A stretch of 64,000 nt of DNA from Sphingobacterium chuzhouense (GCF_014692525.1 NZ_JACNYL010000001.1:1364001-1428000); one strand, 5' to 3'. Positions 44,424 to 53,251 are shown, numbered from the stretch's first letter. The notes: generated by a model not told the origin, from the sequence alone. A program made the numbers and translations.

Positions 44424-45032
44424 CTAGCAGACTAGCTCTACAGCTTTAGCGACAGCAAACCTGGTTTTCTCAGCACTGATTTCGAGTCCGAAGAAAGTGC
44501 CATAGCCACGGTCGATCCAAACAGCCGACCAATAGATTCCGGCCACTACCATGGATAGATGTTTCCGGTCAACTTTGTCGGTTTCCGCTCCCTGATATGG
44601 TGCAAGCATTTCCGAAAAGCAGGCCTCCCGCGCATCGTCCAACGGCTTCAGGAACGGTTTGGCATCGTTGAGGTGCCAGACCAGCAGTTCCTTAAGTTGC
44701 TTTTCGGTGAGCAGGTATTCAAAATGATCAACCAGTATTGCCGCGATCTGTTTCTTTGCATTCCGACTAGGATGCGCCTCACAGACAGTCCTTAACCTTT
44801 CCAAGTAGGAAGCCCTGAAATCCCTACCCCGTACATAGATCTCAATAAGATTGCCGACACTTCCGAAATATGAACGGATCTGCTTGGAATGGCAACCTGC
44901 AACCGCTGCGATATGGGTTATGGTCAATTCCCGGTAGGTACCATTAAGAAGGACATCGCCTACCGCCGAAATTAGTTTCTGTTCGGTCGTTAACCGGTTT
45001 CTATAAATCCGCTTTGGAGTTTCATGTGCCAT
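44424..45032 (-). CDS. TetR-like transcriptional regulator
   Basis: 202 aa. HTH region (about 12-60) with LLNGTYRELTITHIAAVAGC and KQIRSYFGSVGNLIEIYV. The ligand domain is helical (WHLNDAKPFLKPLDDARE). It shares YFGSV-x-x-LIE-x-Y with the regulator at 19886-20533; both are minus-strand and at some distance from each other in the same element. Its end converges on the TOPRIM-like gene. Target unknown. Confidence 0.65.
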   Translation of the reverse strand: MAHETPKRIYRNRLTTEQKLISAVGDVLLNGTYRELTITHIAAVAGCHSKQIRSYFGSVGNLIEIYVRGRDFRASYLERLRTVCEAHPSRNAKKQIAAILVDHFEYLLTEKQLKELLVWHLNDAKPFLKPLDDAREACFSEMLAPYQGAETDKVDRKHLSMVVAGIYWSAVWIDRGYGTFFGLEISAEKTRFAVAKAVELVC

Positions 45033-45406
45033 ACCAAGAAAAATTTATCGTGGAACTTTCTAAGTAACCAAAGTTGCTATTTCCCCAAATTTAAGCAATT
45101 GCTTTCAATCAGGATAATATCCGGTCAACTTGGCGTTTCCATTCTGCTTCAATGGCGCCAATTCAACTATCTGGGCTGAATATTGGATTTCGATTTCGTG
45201 CATAGAATACAAATTACTACCGGGGTCGAAGGCGTACAGCCGCTTTTGCAATAGTCAAAGTGTAAAACCATATAAGCACCTTTAAAACTTCCCCCCTATA
45301 AAGCGCTTTCAATATTCAAATAAAGGCTTATACAATTTTTGTAAAAATTCAAAAAAAGAAAATTAGATAGGATAAAAAGAGGTGTCCATAACTATTCCTA
45401 TTAAGA
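45033..45406. other. Intergenic stretch, 374 nt
   Basis: AT-rich spacer between the second TetR gene (upstream side) and the end of the C11 protease gene. I see no gene, strong repeat or RNA feature; a T-rich run just before 45407 may help termination. Confidence 0.35.
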
Positions 45407-46549
45407 TTAAGGCTTCTCCTCAGGTAAATATATCTTCGTTCTCTTGCTCCATTCTAGGTTCGCATAATATGGATAATATGGATCAGATTTAGGTAAAGCA
45501 GAAAGCGTAAGCCCTGAAAACGAATTTAATGTATTGCCAAGAAATTCAGGTGTATTCTTTTTGTATACTAAAGCATCCTCTAGCAGTTTTTCTATGGAAG
45601 CAATATGTTCGTATGAGTAATTCTTTGATATAAAGTCTCCAAAGTCGTACAAGGGAACTGGAAACCCATGGGTAAAATCCATTCGTTGTACACCAACAGT
45701 ACTAAATGAACGTCTATCCTCTAGATTTAAAGAACCGATGTATTCCGAAAGTGCCTCCAGTCTAGAGAGGTCTGTAACGGAAATAGTGGCTGACCGATGA
45801 AGACCTGTTTTTACGTTATAATAGTTAAAATAAGCTGAAGCAATTTTCTTAACGTCCTCTTTTGAGCCTGAATTAATGAGAGGCAATATGTTCTGATAGG
45901 GAAAACCATCCGAAAGGACGTCCGTAGGTGAAGCTATTATATAATTTGCTTTGTTTCGGAATTCGAAAAGGACTTCCACGCTTGCCATTGAGCATGCGTC
46001 AAATATGATATAGTTAAAATGCATAGGAAGGGCATCCCTCAAGTCCAATATATCAATCTGATTTCCCCGATCTTCTCCAAATGACCGTGTTTTTGGCTGA
46101 CTGGAATACTGTGCTGCGGGAGCCCAGGCAGTGCCGTGGGACCAAAGTATCAAGTTATAATAATTAGCTTGATAATTACTCCTAATATAAGTCAACACGT
46201 TGCTTATCTGGGCTGCACCGGACGGGTCTGATGCATCGAATACTTTTAGCGTATCGCTTGATATTTTAAGTGGGTTATTATCCGGAGAAATTTTTAGTAG
46301 GTATCCGTATCGATCGTTATCCTTCACATATGCAAGGATCAATGAAGTGGTATTGTCCGGCTTGGACGAACCTTTTTCAAGATCATTGATTGCTTTCCGT
46401 GCTTCCTGTTTTAAATCATTGTTGGCTTCCAAATACAGAATAGTAACGATGTTTGAAACCGTTGGCATATTGGGATCATCGGCTTTCTTACATGAGAAGG
46501 TTAGAGAAGATAGAATTAAGCTTAATATCCAACATTTTAAGTGATCCAT
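45407..46549 (-). CDS. Clostripain-family (C11) cysteine peptidase lipoprotein
   Basis: 380 aa. Signal peptide with Cys in LTFSCKK, so probably a lipoprotein. The catalytic dyad is visible: His in LILWSHGTAWAP and Cys in YIIFDACSMASVEVLFEFR, the arrangement of clostripain (His, then D-A-C). C11 enzymes cleave after Arg or Lys and often process themselves or other envelope proteins. The ATG overlaps the upstream stop by 1 nt (TGATG), indicating coupling with the 191-aa lipoprotein. Probably cleaves a partner of this cluster or a host/competitor protein. Confidence 0.82.
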   Translation of the reverse strand: MDHLKCWILSLILSSLTFSCKKADDPNMPTVSNIVTILYLEANNDLKQEARKAINDLEKGSSKPDNTTSLILAYVKDNDRYGYLLKISPDNNPLKISSDTLKVFDASDPSGAAQISNVLTYIRSNYQANYYNLILWSHGTAWAPAAQYSSQPKTRSFGEDRGNQIDILDLRDALPMHFNYIIFDACSMASVEVLFEFRNKANYIIASPTDVLSDGFPYQNILPLINSGSKEDVKKIASAYFNYYNVKTGLHRSATISVTDLSRLEALSEYIGSLNLEDRRSFSTVGVQRMDFTHGFPVPLYDFGDFISKNYSYEHIASIEKLLEDALVYKKNTPEFLGNTLNSFSGLTLSALPKSDPYYPYYANLEWSKRTKIYLPEEKP

Positions 46550-47124
46550 CAGTTTTTGTATTGTTTTGTTCTGAATGTGGCTTCCACTTGGATGCTGTCG
46601 TTTAAATCATTTGTATTGAATAAATAGCCGTTGATTTCCCCTTCTACGATTTTTGACTTAGTAACAGGCTCCATATCTACCCGGTTGACCGACAGGTGTA
46701 CAGGGTTTTTCAAAGAAGGGATATAGGTTAATTTTTGGGTTTTTGTTGGATTAACCGCTACCCTTTCAATATAATCACATACGATACCTTGGTGCTCGAT
46801 ATCGCCACTTTTAATAAGGTCAGTAATCGTATACTTTTTGCCTACCATAGGATTAGAAATATTGATCTGCATTTGTACTGACGATAGACCCAAAACATTC
46901 GGCAATTCGTCAAAAGTATCGGAAAGGATTATGCAATAGAGCGGATTTTCTTGGATTGTCCTGATAAGTTTTTGGGTACGGAATTCATTTGGAATACTAT
47001 CATATAAAGTTGATCCGATTTTCCCATCGAAAAATGTATCGTCTTTCTCTATAGGTGCACCTTCTTTTTTACAACCAAAAAGGAGATTAACCGCTAATAA
47101 TAAGAATAAGATTTTCGCTTTCAT
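46549..47124 (-). CDS. Hypothetical lipoprotein, coupled to the C11 protease
   Basis: 191 aa. Lipobox VNLLFGCKKEG. A beta-rich mature part (SSVQMQINISNPMVGKKYTI, VDMEPVTKSKIVEGEINGYLF) resembling DUF5025-type lipoproteins, though I am not sure of the family. The end overlaps the C11 start, so the two are co-translated. Possibly a substrate or cofactor of the protease. Confidence 0.55.
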   Translation of the reverse strand: MKAKILFLLLAVNLLFGCKKEGAPIEKDDTFFDGKIGSTLYDSIPNEFRTQKLIRTIQENPLYCIILSDTFDELPNVLGLSSVQMQINISNPMVGKKYTITDLIKSGDIEHQGIVCDYIERVAVNPTKTQKLTYIPSLKNPVHLSVNRVDMEPVTKSKIVEGEINGYLFNTNDLNDSIQVEATFRTKQYKN

Positions 47125-47198
47125 AAAATATAAATTTAAGACAAACCTACCTCCTGTACTAACTAAGAACAGGAGGTAGGTTTATTAAACAGGTAATA

Positions 47199-48797
47199 TT
47201 ATAGTTTTTTCGGCAATACCTGCATTGTAACTGCGCCATTGCTAATGGTATAAGCATCTGAAAAGAACCATGGACTATTGTCTATTTTCTTTTTACCAGA
47301 ATTTGTCCGAAGTATAGGATCTGAAAAATAGAGCGTCAGACTACCTAGATCGTCACTAGTTTTAGTTGTCACTATCTTTGTAGATTCCGTTTTTTCAGTG
47401 GATTTATTAGACGAATAGCCAAAACCTAGGTCTAGTTTTACAATTTGCTTAATTATGTTTCCTAGGCCTATGTCAATTTTAAAATTGGTACTATTAGCAT
47501 ACGTATTTTTGTAGCTGTAACTTTTCTCAATGGTTTCAGAATCATCTCTTTCAAAAATCTGAAAATTTAAATTCATAGCCTCCTGTGCCACGTCCCATTT
47601 TTCTAATGGGTACCCGGCACCATTGTAGGGAAAATACCATTTAGATTCAATATCATCGCGCGATTCGATGGAGTAGGTGTGTCTGTCCCGATGAAACCAT
47701 CCCCCGTTCTTGATTACGTGTTTTATTTTTCGGAAGCGGAATATCTCCGTTGGATGCACATTCATTACAATAGATTGAGCAGCCGCACTATTGCCGTCTC
47801 TTTTCCCTTTTGAAACGTAAATACGGAACTCGAAATTGCCGTCTGTCCATAATGCCCTACTGATCTGATCATATGAAAGTGGATTTTTGTCATCACTTTT
47901 ATGTTCATGCTTATCTTTTAGAAACGGATCGCCCGTCTGATCTGAGATAGTATAAAGGATCGAAGGTTCAAATTTAATCATTTCGATATGCTCTCTAATC
48001 TGTGGGTTAAGTTGACCGTCTTTAGGATTAGAATGTGACATTCCGTAATATATATAATCTCGCTGCCAATATTGCGGATCTACACCGAACTCTTCCCAAG
48101 CTCCCATAATCATTCCCTCGTTCTCCGTGGAAGTTGCGGGAGTTGCTTTTGTATTTAACCTCTTATCAAAAGCATTATCTATAAATTCATAATCCGATTT
48201 CCCTATCGCACCTTTTACTTTTATATCGTTCTTTTTCTTTAATCTTTCGCTGTTTTTTACAACCAAAATGGGAAAGCCTGGAATTTCATTGGGCTCAAGA
48301 GTGAACATTCTCTCTCCATTACCATAAATTACATGAGGATCATTATTACGATTTAGAGCAGTAACCGCAATTTCTTTTTCCTCAGAATTCCACTTATCTG
48401 CGCTAAACTCAAAGAAAGCGGTCAAATCTGGTAAAAGTATATTCAGCAAAGGAAGTTCTTCTTCAATCTTGTTTAGTGTACTAGGATCATCACTATATTT
48501 CTCAAGGATCGCTCGAAAAGTTTGGCCTTTGCTTACGACCTCGTCCTTCACGAACGGATAAAATACATCATAATCATTGTCAAATTGCTCCATCGCCTTA
48601 ACCTTAATAAAATTTCGTAAGTCAGGTTCGTTGTAGACCGCTTTGGATAGAATTTTTGAAAATACTGTTCTGGCAGAATCTGCGGATAGCTCGGCATGTG
48701 TGTGCCCCGGTTCCACCGGGGTTGAATGATCCTTCTGACAGCCGATTAAAACGCCTCCGCTGATTAATAATGGAAAAAGTAAATGTTTAATTCTCAT
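47199..48797 (-). CDS. Large hypothetical lipoprotein (532 aa)
   Basis: Lipobox GVLIGCQKDHS, then a His-bearing tether (GHTHAELSADSAR). The protein has about 500 residues of mixed alpha/beta. The C-terminal 120 residues (LGNIIKQIVKLDLGFGYSSN, then TKIVTTKTSDDLGSLTLYF) show amphipathic beta strands with Thr/Ser alternation. That pattern recalls pore-forming beta-hairpins, but no family can be named. It lies 74 nt upstream of the coupled 191-aa and protease genes and may share the transcript. Confidence 0.55.
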   Translation of the reverse strand: MRIKHLLFPLLISGGVLIGCQKDHSTPVEPGHTHAELSADSARTVFSKILSKAVYNEPDLRNFIKVKAMEQFDNDYDVFYPFVKDEVVSKGQTFRAILEKYSDDPSTLNKIEEELPLLNILLPDLTAFFEFSADKWNSEEKEIAVTALNRNNDPHVIYGNGERMFTLEPNEIPGFPILVVKNSERLKKKNDIKVKGAIGKSDYEFIDNAFDKRLNTKATPATSTENEGMIMGAWEEFGVDPQYWQRDYIYYGMSHSNPKDGQLNPQIREHIEMIKFEPSILYTISDQTGDPFLKDKHEHKSDDKNPLSYDQISRALWTDGNFEFRIYVSKGKRDGNSAAAQSIVMNVHPTEIFRFRKIKHVIKNGGWFHRDRHTYSIESRDDIESKWYFPYNGAGYPLEKWDVAQEAMNLNFQIFERDDSETIEKSYSYKNTYANSTNFKIDIGLGNIIKQIVKLDLGFGYSSNKSTEKTESTKIVTTKTSDDLGSLTLYFSDPILRTNSGKKKIDNSPWFFSDAYTISNGAVTMQVLPKKL

Positions 48798-48893
48798 AAT
48801 ATGATTGTTTTAAAAAATATTTCTCCTATAGGATTACCAAATTTTCAAGCTGTTTTTGCAAGCGAAATCTTAAGAAGCATTCTTACGCTCTGA

Positions 48894-49523
48894 TTAAGCA
48901 CAAACTGTATTTGGAATATTAAGAATTCGATTTTGTGACGCATGCATCCCATAAAACGTCCTTAAAGAATTAACGTCTAAACACACCGGTACTGTTTCTG
49001 AGCCTAAATAAACGAGCGGTTCACCAATGGTCTCCGATGCAATTCCCATCTTCGAAAGGGTTCTCAAAAGCTTGGTGTCACATTCCGCAAAGACTATCGA
49101 ATCGGAGGCTTCACAAATAGGTGAGATGCCGGTTAGGATTAACTGCTTGAATAACTCAATAGAGCCTGCCCCCTTACGTGTTGCAAACCGCCCGATATGC
49201 CACACTGTGGAATCCGATGGAATGTGACATCGTTCAACAACATGTAAACCGAACACTTTTTCAATGGGAAGTTGGTCGATTTTGTTCCACTTGAGCGTCC
49301 TGATACAACCGATGATAGTCTTAAAGTGATTTTCTGCTACAAAGAAAGACGATTGGTGGAAATGTATTATTTCTTCTTCATATACCGTGCGGACTAGCTC
49401 AAAATACTCTGCGGTAAATGCGGTTTGCAAATGCCTTGTGAAATTCTGCTCCACAACAAACTCTGCGGCATTAAATAACCGATCAGCAGTAATTTTTCTT
49501 ATTTCAATTGTATCTTTTGACAT
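48894..49523 (-). CDS. FeeM/LuxI-like GNAT acyltransferase (candidate signal synthase)
   Basis: 209 aa from ATG 49523; an in-frame ATG at 49535 also exists. Residues about 5-200 follow the GNAT fold of N-acyl amino acid synthases: SSFFVAENHFKTIIGCIRTL (strand pair), VWHIGRFATRKG (conserved E/R-fitness region, here IGRFA), IVFAECDTKLLRTLSKMG and IGEPLVYLGSETVPVCLDV. Such proteins transfer an acyl group from acyl carrier protein to an amine. A LuxR-type regulator is divergent next door with a perfect 18-bp palindrome between, so it may make the ligand. The product is unknown. Confidence 0.6.
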   Translation of the reverse strand: MSKDTIEIRKITADRLFNAAEFVVEQNFTRHLQTAFTAEYFELVRTVYEEEIIHFHQSSFFVAENHFKTIIGCIRTLKWNKIDQLPIEKVFGLHVVERCHIPSDSTVWHIGRFATRKGAGSIELFKQLILTGISPICEASDSIVFAECDTKLLRTLSKMGIASETIGEPLVYLGSETVPVCLDVNSLRTFYGMHASQNRILNIPNTVCA

Positions 49524-49562
49524 AACCGACTGCAAAGTTAACCTTCACCCTAATGGATAGTA

Positions 49563-49604
49563 TTACCCAAAAGTGTAGTTTCCTGCAACTACACTTTTGG
49601 GTAA
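49563..49604. promoter_or_regulatory. Perfect 18-bp inverted repeat between GNAT and LuxR genes
   Basis: TTACCCAAAAGTGTAGTT (49563-49580), 6-nt spacer, and its exact complement (49587-49604), in the gap between the divergent genes. A 17/18 copy of one half lies at 51231-51248 upstream of the ThiF gene. Such a large, exact palindrome at a LuxR gene promoter is a strong operator candidate (lux-box-like). Confidence 0.7.
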
Positions 49605-49684
49605 CAAGTTGTTGACAACCTATACAGAAGTTTATTTGAACATGATTGAATTATATAACTTTATGGGAAAAGGTTCGAATAGCA

Positions 49685-50434
49685 ATGAATAGATTTTTCT
49701 TTTCAAAGAATAAAATAGAGAAGCTGTCGGAAATTGATTTTCGCCAATTGTCGGACTATCAGGGGGTATTACACGCCTTTGCCAGAACGACATATACAAG
49801 CGTGTATGTTATCGACTACGAAAAGCAGGCTTTTGAATACATGTCAGAAAATCCGTTGTTCTTATGTGGACATTCTGCTCAGGAAGTTAAGGAAATGGGG
49901 TATGCCTTCTACTTCAAATATGTAACCGAGGAAGATCTGGATCTTTTAGGCAGGATAAACAGAATAGGATTTGACTTTTTTGAGGGGATACCCATCGAAG
50001 AAAGGACCCATTATACGATTTCATATGACTTCCACCTGAAGAGCGATAACGGAAAAAAGATTCTGGTTCATCATAAACTGACTCCGGTGTTTTTGACGGA
50101 ATCCGGAAAGCTTTGGAAGGCAATCTGTGTAGTGTCGCTTTCAGCAGAAAGAGGTTCAGGTAATATAAAAATCACCAAACAGGGAGATAAAGAGATCTTT
50201 CAGTTTGATCTGTTGGACAACCGGTGGAAATCTGTCGAAAAAATAAATCTTTCAGATAGGGAGCGGGAGATCCTCCAGCTTTCCATACGCGGCTTTACTA
50301 TTAATGAAATTGCAGAGAAAACGTTTGTTTTTCCCGAAACCATTAAATTCCACCGCAAAAAACTGTTTAGCAAGCTGAAGGTAACAAATATCTCGGAAGC
50401 CATATCTTACGCAGCAAACAATAGGTTGCTTTAG
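49685..50434 (+). CDS. LuxR-type regulator with PAS-like sensor
   Basis: 249 aa from the ATG at 49685; a TTG at 49646 is in frame but less likely. N-terminal PAS-like domain (about 25-150; YTSVYVIDYEKQAFEYMSEN, GYAFYFKYVTEEDLDLL, ISYDFHLKSDNGKKILVHHK) and C-terminal GerE/LuxR HTH (about 188-249: LSDREREILQLSIRGFTINE, FVFPETIKFHRKKLFSKLKV). The palindrome upstream is its probable binding site. Its stop overlaps the end of the convergent ThiF gene by 4 nt. The PAS may sense a small molecule; none identified. Confidence 0.75.
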   Translation: MNRFFFSKNKIEKLSEIDFRQLSDYQGVLHAFARTTYTSVYVIDYEKQAFEYMSENPLFLCGHSAQEVKEMGYAFYFKYVTEEDLDLLGRINRIGFDFFEGIPIEERTHYTISYDFHLKSDNGKKILVHHKLTPVFLTESGKLWKAICVVSLSAERGSGNIKITKQGDKEIFQFDLLDNRWKSVEKINLSDREREILQLSIRGFTINEIAEKTFVFPETIKFHRKKLFSKLKVTNISEAISYAANNRLL

Positions 50435-51195
50435 CAATCCTTTATCGAACTGAAATAAAAATCGGGAAATTTTTTTATGGCTCCCCTTGTAGAAATATCA
50501 AAAAGTATGGATGTACACATTGATGCTACTAGCCACGATCCGATTGATAATTGAGGAGGTGGGACACTTCCATCTTCGGTAATATAGCTGTTCAGTACTT
50601 CGGTCGCCCAGTGTTGTGGTTTGCCCCAAAACGAGAGATGGTTTAGCGCGTATTCGACAAACTCTATTTCGTTGAATTTCCTGCCGGGCCGGGCTATTGT
50701 ATCAAGCCCCGTCCCGTCCGGTGTTATTACAGCTACAAGCCCTCCCCAGCCGATATTATACGGATGGAGCACCGGTATACCATTGTCCTGGCAGTGCTTG
50801 TCGAACTTTAGGGGAATGTCGGACGAAAAATCAAGCGCATTGACTGCTATTTTATGCCCTTGGATAAGGGTTTGCAAATTTTCTTCTGTGACAAAGCATT
50901 TATGGGTTTTTACAGATGCGTGGCTATTGATCTCTCCCAACCGTTGCTTAATCGAGTCAACTTTCGGGAGCGATATGTCCTCCACCGTAAAGTTCTGCCT
51001 GTTCAGGTTAGATACCTCAACCGTATCCCCATCTATGATCGTCAGGTTCTCAAACCCGAGCCGGAGGGCACATTCAGCAATCACACTGCCGATCCCACAT
51101 CCCGCGATGAGTATCGGAGTCTTTTTGATAGTTTCCTGCTGACTGTCATTGATGTAGATGCGATTTCTTATATACCTTGTGTCGGGATTCTTCAT
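50431..51195 (-). CDS. ThiF/E1-like adenylyltransferase
   Basis: 254 aa. The nucleotide-binding motif ILIAGCGIGSVIAECALRLG (about 28-47), TIIDGDTVEVSNLNRQNF (E1 motif D-x-D-x-V-x-x-S-N-L-N-R-Q), and DSIKQRLGEIN are diagnostic of ThiF/MoeB proteins, which adenylate the C-terminus of a ubiquitin-like or peptide partner. No small partner gene is seen beside it, and the usual CxxC zinc pairs are absent. It lies with a GNAT enzyme and a LuxR-type regulator, so it may modify the signal or its precursor. The upstream half-site links it to the regulator. Confidence 0.8.
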   Translation of the reverse strand: MKNPDTRYIRNRIYINDSQQETIKKTPILIAGCGIGSVIAECALRLGFENLTIIDGDTVEVSNLNRQNFTVEDISLPKVDSIKQRLGEINSHASVKTHKCFVTEENLQTLIQGHKIAVNALDFSSDIPLKFDKHCQDNGIPVLHPYNIGWGGLVAVITPDGTGLDTIARPGRKFNEIEFVEYALNHLSFWGKPQHWATEVLNSYITEDGSVPPPQLSIGSWLVASMCTSILFDISTRGAIKKFPDFYFSSIKDC

Positions 51196-51230
51196 AACCG
51201 CAAAGTTAGTAAAGAGCTATGGCTATGTCG

Positions 51231-51248
51231 TTACACAAAAGTGTAGTT
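51231..51248. promoter_or_regulatory. Copy of the LuxR-palindrome half-site upstream of the ThiF gene
   Basis: TTACACAAAAGTGTAGTT differs from the half-site at 49563-49580 at one position. It lies 36 nt before the ThiF start on the minus-strand side. Internally it is a short dyad, ACAC-AAAA-GTGT. It suggests the LuxR-type protein controls both promoters. Confidence 0.6.
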
Positions 51249-51368
51249 ATAAATTCCTCCACTGTTAGCCTGCATGACAGCTGAAACATATCGCGCTGAC
51301 GGCACAATTTTTTAATCGCTTGAATTGCCTAAGGTAACAGATCATGTTTTATTACGCAGGGAGTTCTA

Positions 51369-52346
51369 TCAACGACCCCGTGACCTATTTGCCTCCTGCT
51401 TTTTCCGTTTCCTCCTTCGCTTTTCGGCCTCGTCCACGGTATCTGGGGCAATATCCGGCTCGGGAACGGTTTCCAGCATGATTTCTAAAAAAACCGATAC
51501 CGTGCTGCCGACGGTTTCAAGCATAGTGGACGTTGTATGGAATAGACCCTGGTCCACACCGGAGGCAAGTTCGTTCGCCTGAGACCTGCTACTATGGTTA
51601 TTCTCGGCTCCCTGTTGCAATATATCCAATTGCTCACGCTGCGCCAGACTGCCGTTCTTTTTGATATTGGCATAGGCAAGGGTATCCTTTAGGCCGCGCT
51701 CAAAACCGAATTGTGCGTCAAACACCCGCTCCCCGCACTGTTTGAAGGCCATGCGGTCAAACTGTCCCATCTTTTTGGAGTGCTCAACGTTCCTTCCCTT
51801 TGAGCTGTTCATCGGGCTGAGCTTGAATTTACCGGTAATGTCCTTTCGGCTTACGATGACCTGTATGTGCATCTGGTTGCCAGTCTTTTTCTCGCCCCGT
51901 TTCTTTGAGCCTTGTTGTACTTCTTTGTCCTTGTGGGTATAATACCGGTGGTTTTCCACCTTGGCGAACCACATCAGGTCCCTGTGGCTATTGATGCCAG
52001 GACGCTTGAAGTTTTTTGCATATTCGTCCATGACCTTTTCGGCGTACCGTTTCAGCTGTTCCTTCATACCCTCCTCTCCATATTTTTCTTTCAGGTGAGC
52101 CAGTTCTTTCTGGCTCGGGCTGATATTGATCAGAAAAAACTTCGCCTCGTGGTTGCCGAGTTTTGCACGGTTGCCATCCAGCGAGCGGCGTACCTCGTAG
52201 GCTTCGATATCGCTGCGCTGCCCGTTGAACCAACGTTCCGGTTCCAGCTTATTTTCCGTGCGGTTCTCCTTTTCCAGGTAGTGAACGAGCTTTGCGCTGC
52301 TGCCTTTATTAGCCGCTTCCTTTTTATCCGTGATATTGATGTACAT
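51369..52346 (-). CDS. DUF5712-like relaxase (MobB-type)
   Basis: 325 aa. The region about 10-215 has relaxase-like features: LVHYLEKENR near the start, NHEAKFFLINISPSQKELAH, VENHRYYTHKDKEVQQG and QMHIQVIVSRKD with the conserved His pattern (H-x-H in HIQV context). The C-terminal tail is Arg/Lys-rich (EAEKRRRKRKKQEANRSRGR). It would nick the oriT and lead transfer with helper conjugation. It lies 2 nt after the BfmA/BtgA-type gene, a typical pair in Bacteroidota mobilizable elements. Confidence 0.75.
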   Translation of the reverse strand: MYINITDKKEAANKGSSAKLVHYLEKENRTENKLEPERWFNGQRSDIEAYEVRRSLDGNRAKLGNHEAKFFLINISPSQKELAHLKEKYGEEGMKEQLKRYAEKVMDEYAKNFKRPGINSHRDLMWFAKVENHRYYTHKDKEVQQGSKKRGEKKTGNQMHIQVIVSRKDITGKFKLSPMNSSKGRNVEHSKKMGQFDRMAFKQCGERVFDAQFGFERGLKDTLAYANIKKNGSLAQREQLDILQQGAENNHSSRSQANELASGVDQGLFHTTSTMLETVGSTVSVFLEIMLETVPEPDIAPDTVDEAEKRRRKRKKQEANRSRGR

Positions 52347-52348
52347 GG

Positions 52349-52942
52349 TTATAAAGCTTCGATCTGTTTTCTGGTCTGGCGGATGAGCTCTTCCTTTTCC
52401 CTTGCCGGGGTCATCATCCCGAAGGCTTCCCGTGACCGGATATAATTTTCCAGGATATACAGGAATTTCTTTTTCAGCTGCTCCTTTGCATCCAGCATGT
52501 CTGATAAGTCCGTAACAGCAGCGGAGGTCTCTGCAAGGATCTCGTTATGTTTTTTTACCACAGTGAACACTTCCTGCTGCGCGCTGAGCAGAATCTTGTT
52601 ATGCTTGGCAAGACCGTTGAAAAAATCAATGATGTTCTTCTGGCTTCGGGTCATGCGGTCAACTTCCCTCTTGATCGGGATCAGCAGGTCGTTTTCCTGT
52701 GTCCTGATAAATCCGATGTAGTCCTTGTGCTGTTTCAGTAGCGTGTTCTTCAGCAGCTCATCGTTGACGTCTTTCGGATCCTTTTTGCTCCGGTGGAAAT
52801 AGTCCACCATCTGTACGAACACCAGCCGTTTCGGCCGTCCGAGTTTCAGGGCGATCCTGTCCATTTTCTGCGCGGTCTGCATGTCGTACTTGATCGTCCG
52901 TAATGTTGCTTCCGCATCCGTCTTCCTTGTTTCCATTGGCAT
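52349..52942 (-). CDS. BfmA/BtgA-family mobilization protein
   Basis: 197 aa. Ribbon-helix-helix-like N-terminal part (TLRTIKYDMQTAQKMDRIAL, KRLVFVQMVDYFHR) followed by a long coiled coil (about 85-165: DRMTRSQKNIIDFFNGLAKH to LDAKEQLKKKFL). BfmA/BtgA proteins are oriT-binding accessory factors for relaxase. The 52943-53609 region upstream contains hairpins and repeats that are the probable oriT. A start at 52936 is possible. Confidence 0.8.
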   Translation of the reverse strand: MPMETRKTDAEATLRTIKYDMQTAQKMDRIALKLGRPKRLVFVQMVDYFHRSKKDPKDVNDELLKNTLLKQHKDYIGFIRTQENDLLIPIKREVDRMTRSQKNIIDFFNGLAKHNKILLSAQQEVFTVVKKHNEILAETSAAVTDLSDMLDAKEQLKKKFLYILENYIRSREAFGMMTPAREKEELIRQTRKQIEAL

Positions 52943-53003
52943 AAACGTTTGGTTACTTAGCAGTATATCCGCTATGCGGGATATATAGCCTTCTGGATAT
53001 ATC

Positions 53004-53251
53004 GAACCCTATGGAGGGTTCTTTTTTATTGTATTTTGCCGCTACCGGCGGCCATGGGAACCCCCGGAGGGTTCCCAAAGCGCCCTTTACGGCACCGTAA
53101 AGGCAAGCAGGTGAGGCTCTGCCCAACCTCCGCTTGCTCCGATTTTCTTTGGGAAAATTGGACCTTTTTGACCCGGAAGGGTCAAGGGCGGAGCGATGGA
53201 CATCCGACCGTCGTAAGGCGGTCTCCAGTCAAGATCTTCATGCGGAAGATC
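53004..53251. other. Array of perfect hairpins upstream of the mobilization genes
   Basis: Consecutive exact stems: GAACCC/GGGTTC with a T-run (53004-53027), GGGAACCC/GGGTTCCC (53056-53076), CCTTTACGG/CCGTAAAGG (53084-53103), GACCC/GGGTC (53170-53183), GACCG/CGGTC (53206-53223) and GATCTTC/GAAGATC (53233-53251). Protein-coding content is not convincing. This density of stems fits an oriT region or a structured RNA. Confidence 0.5.
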
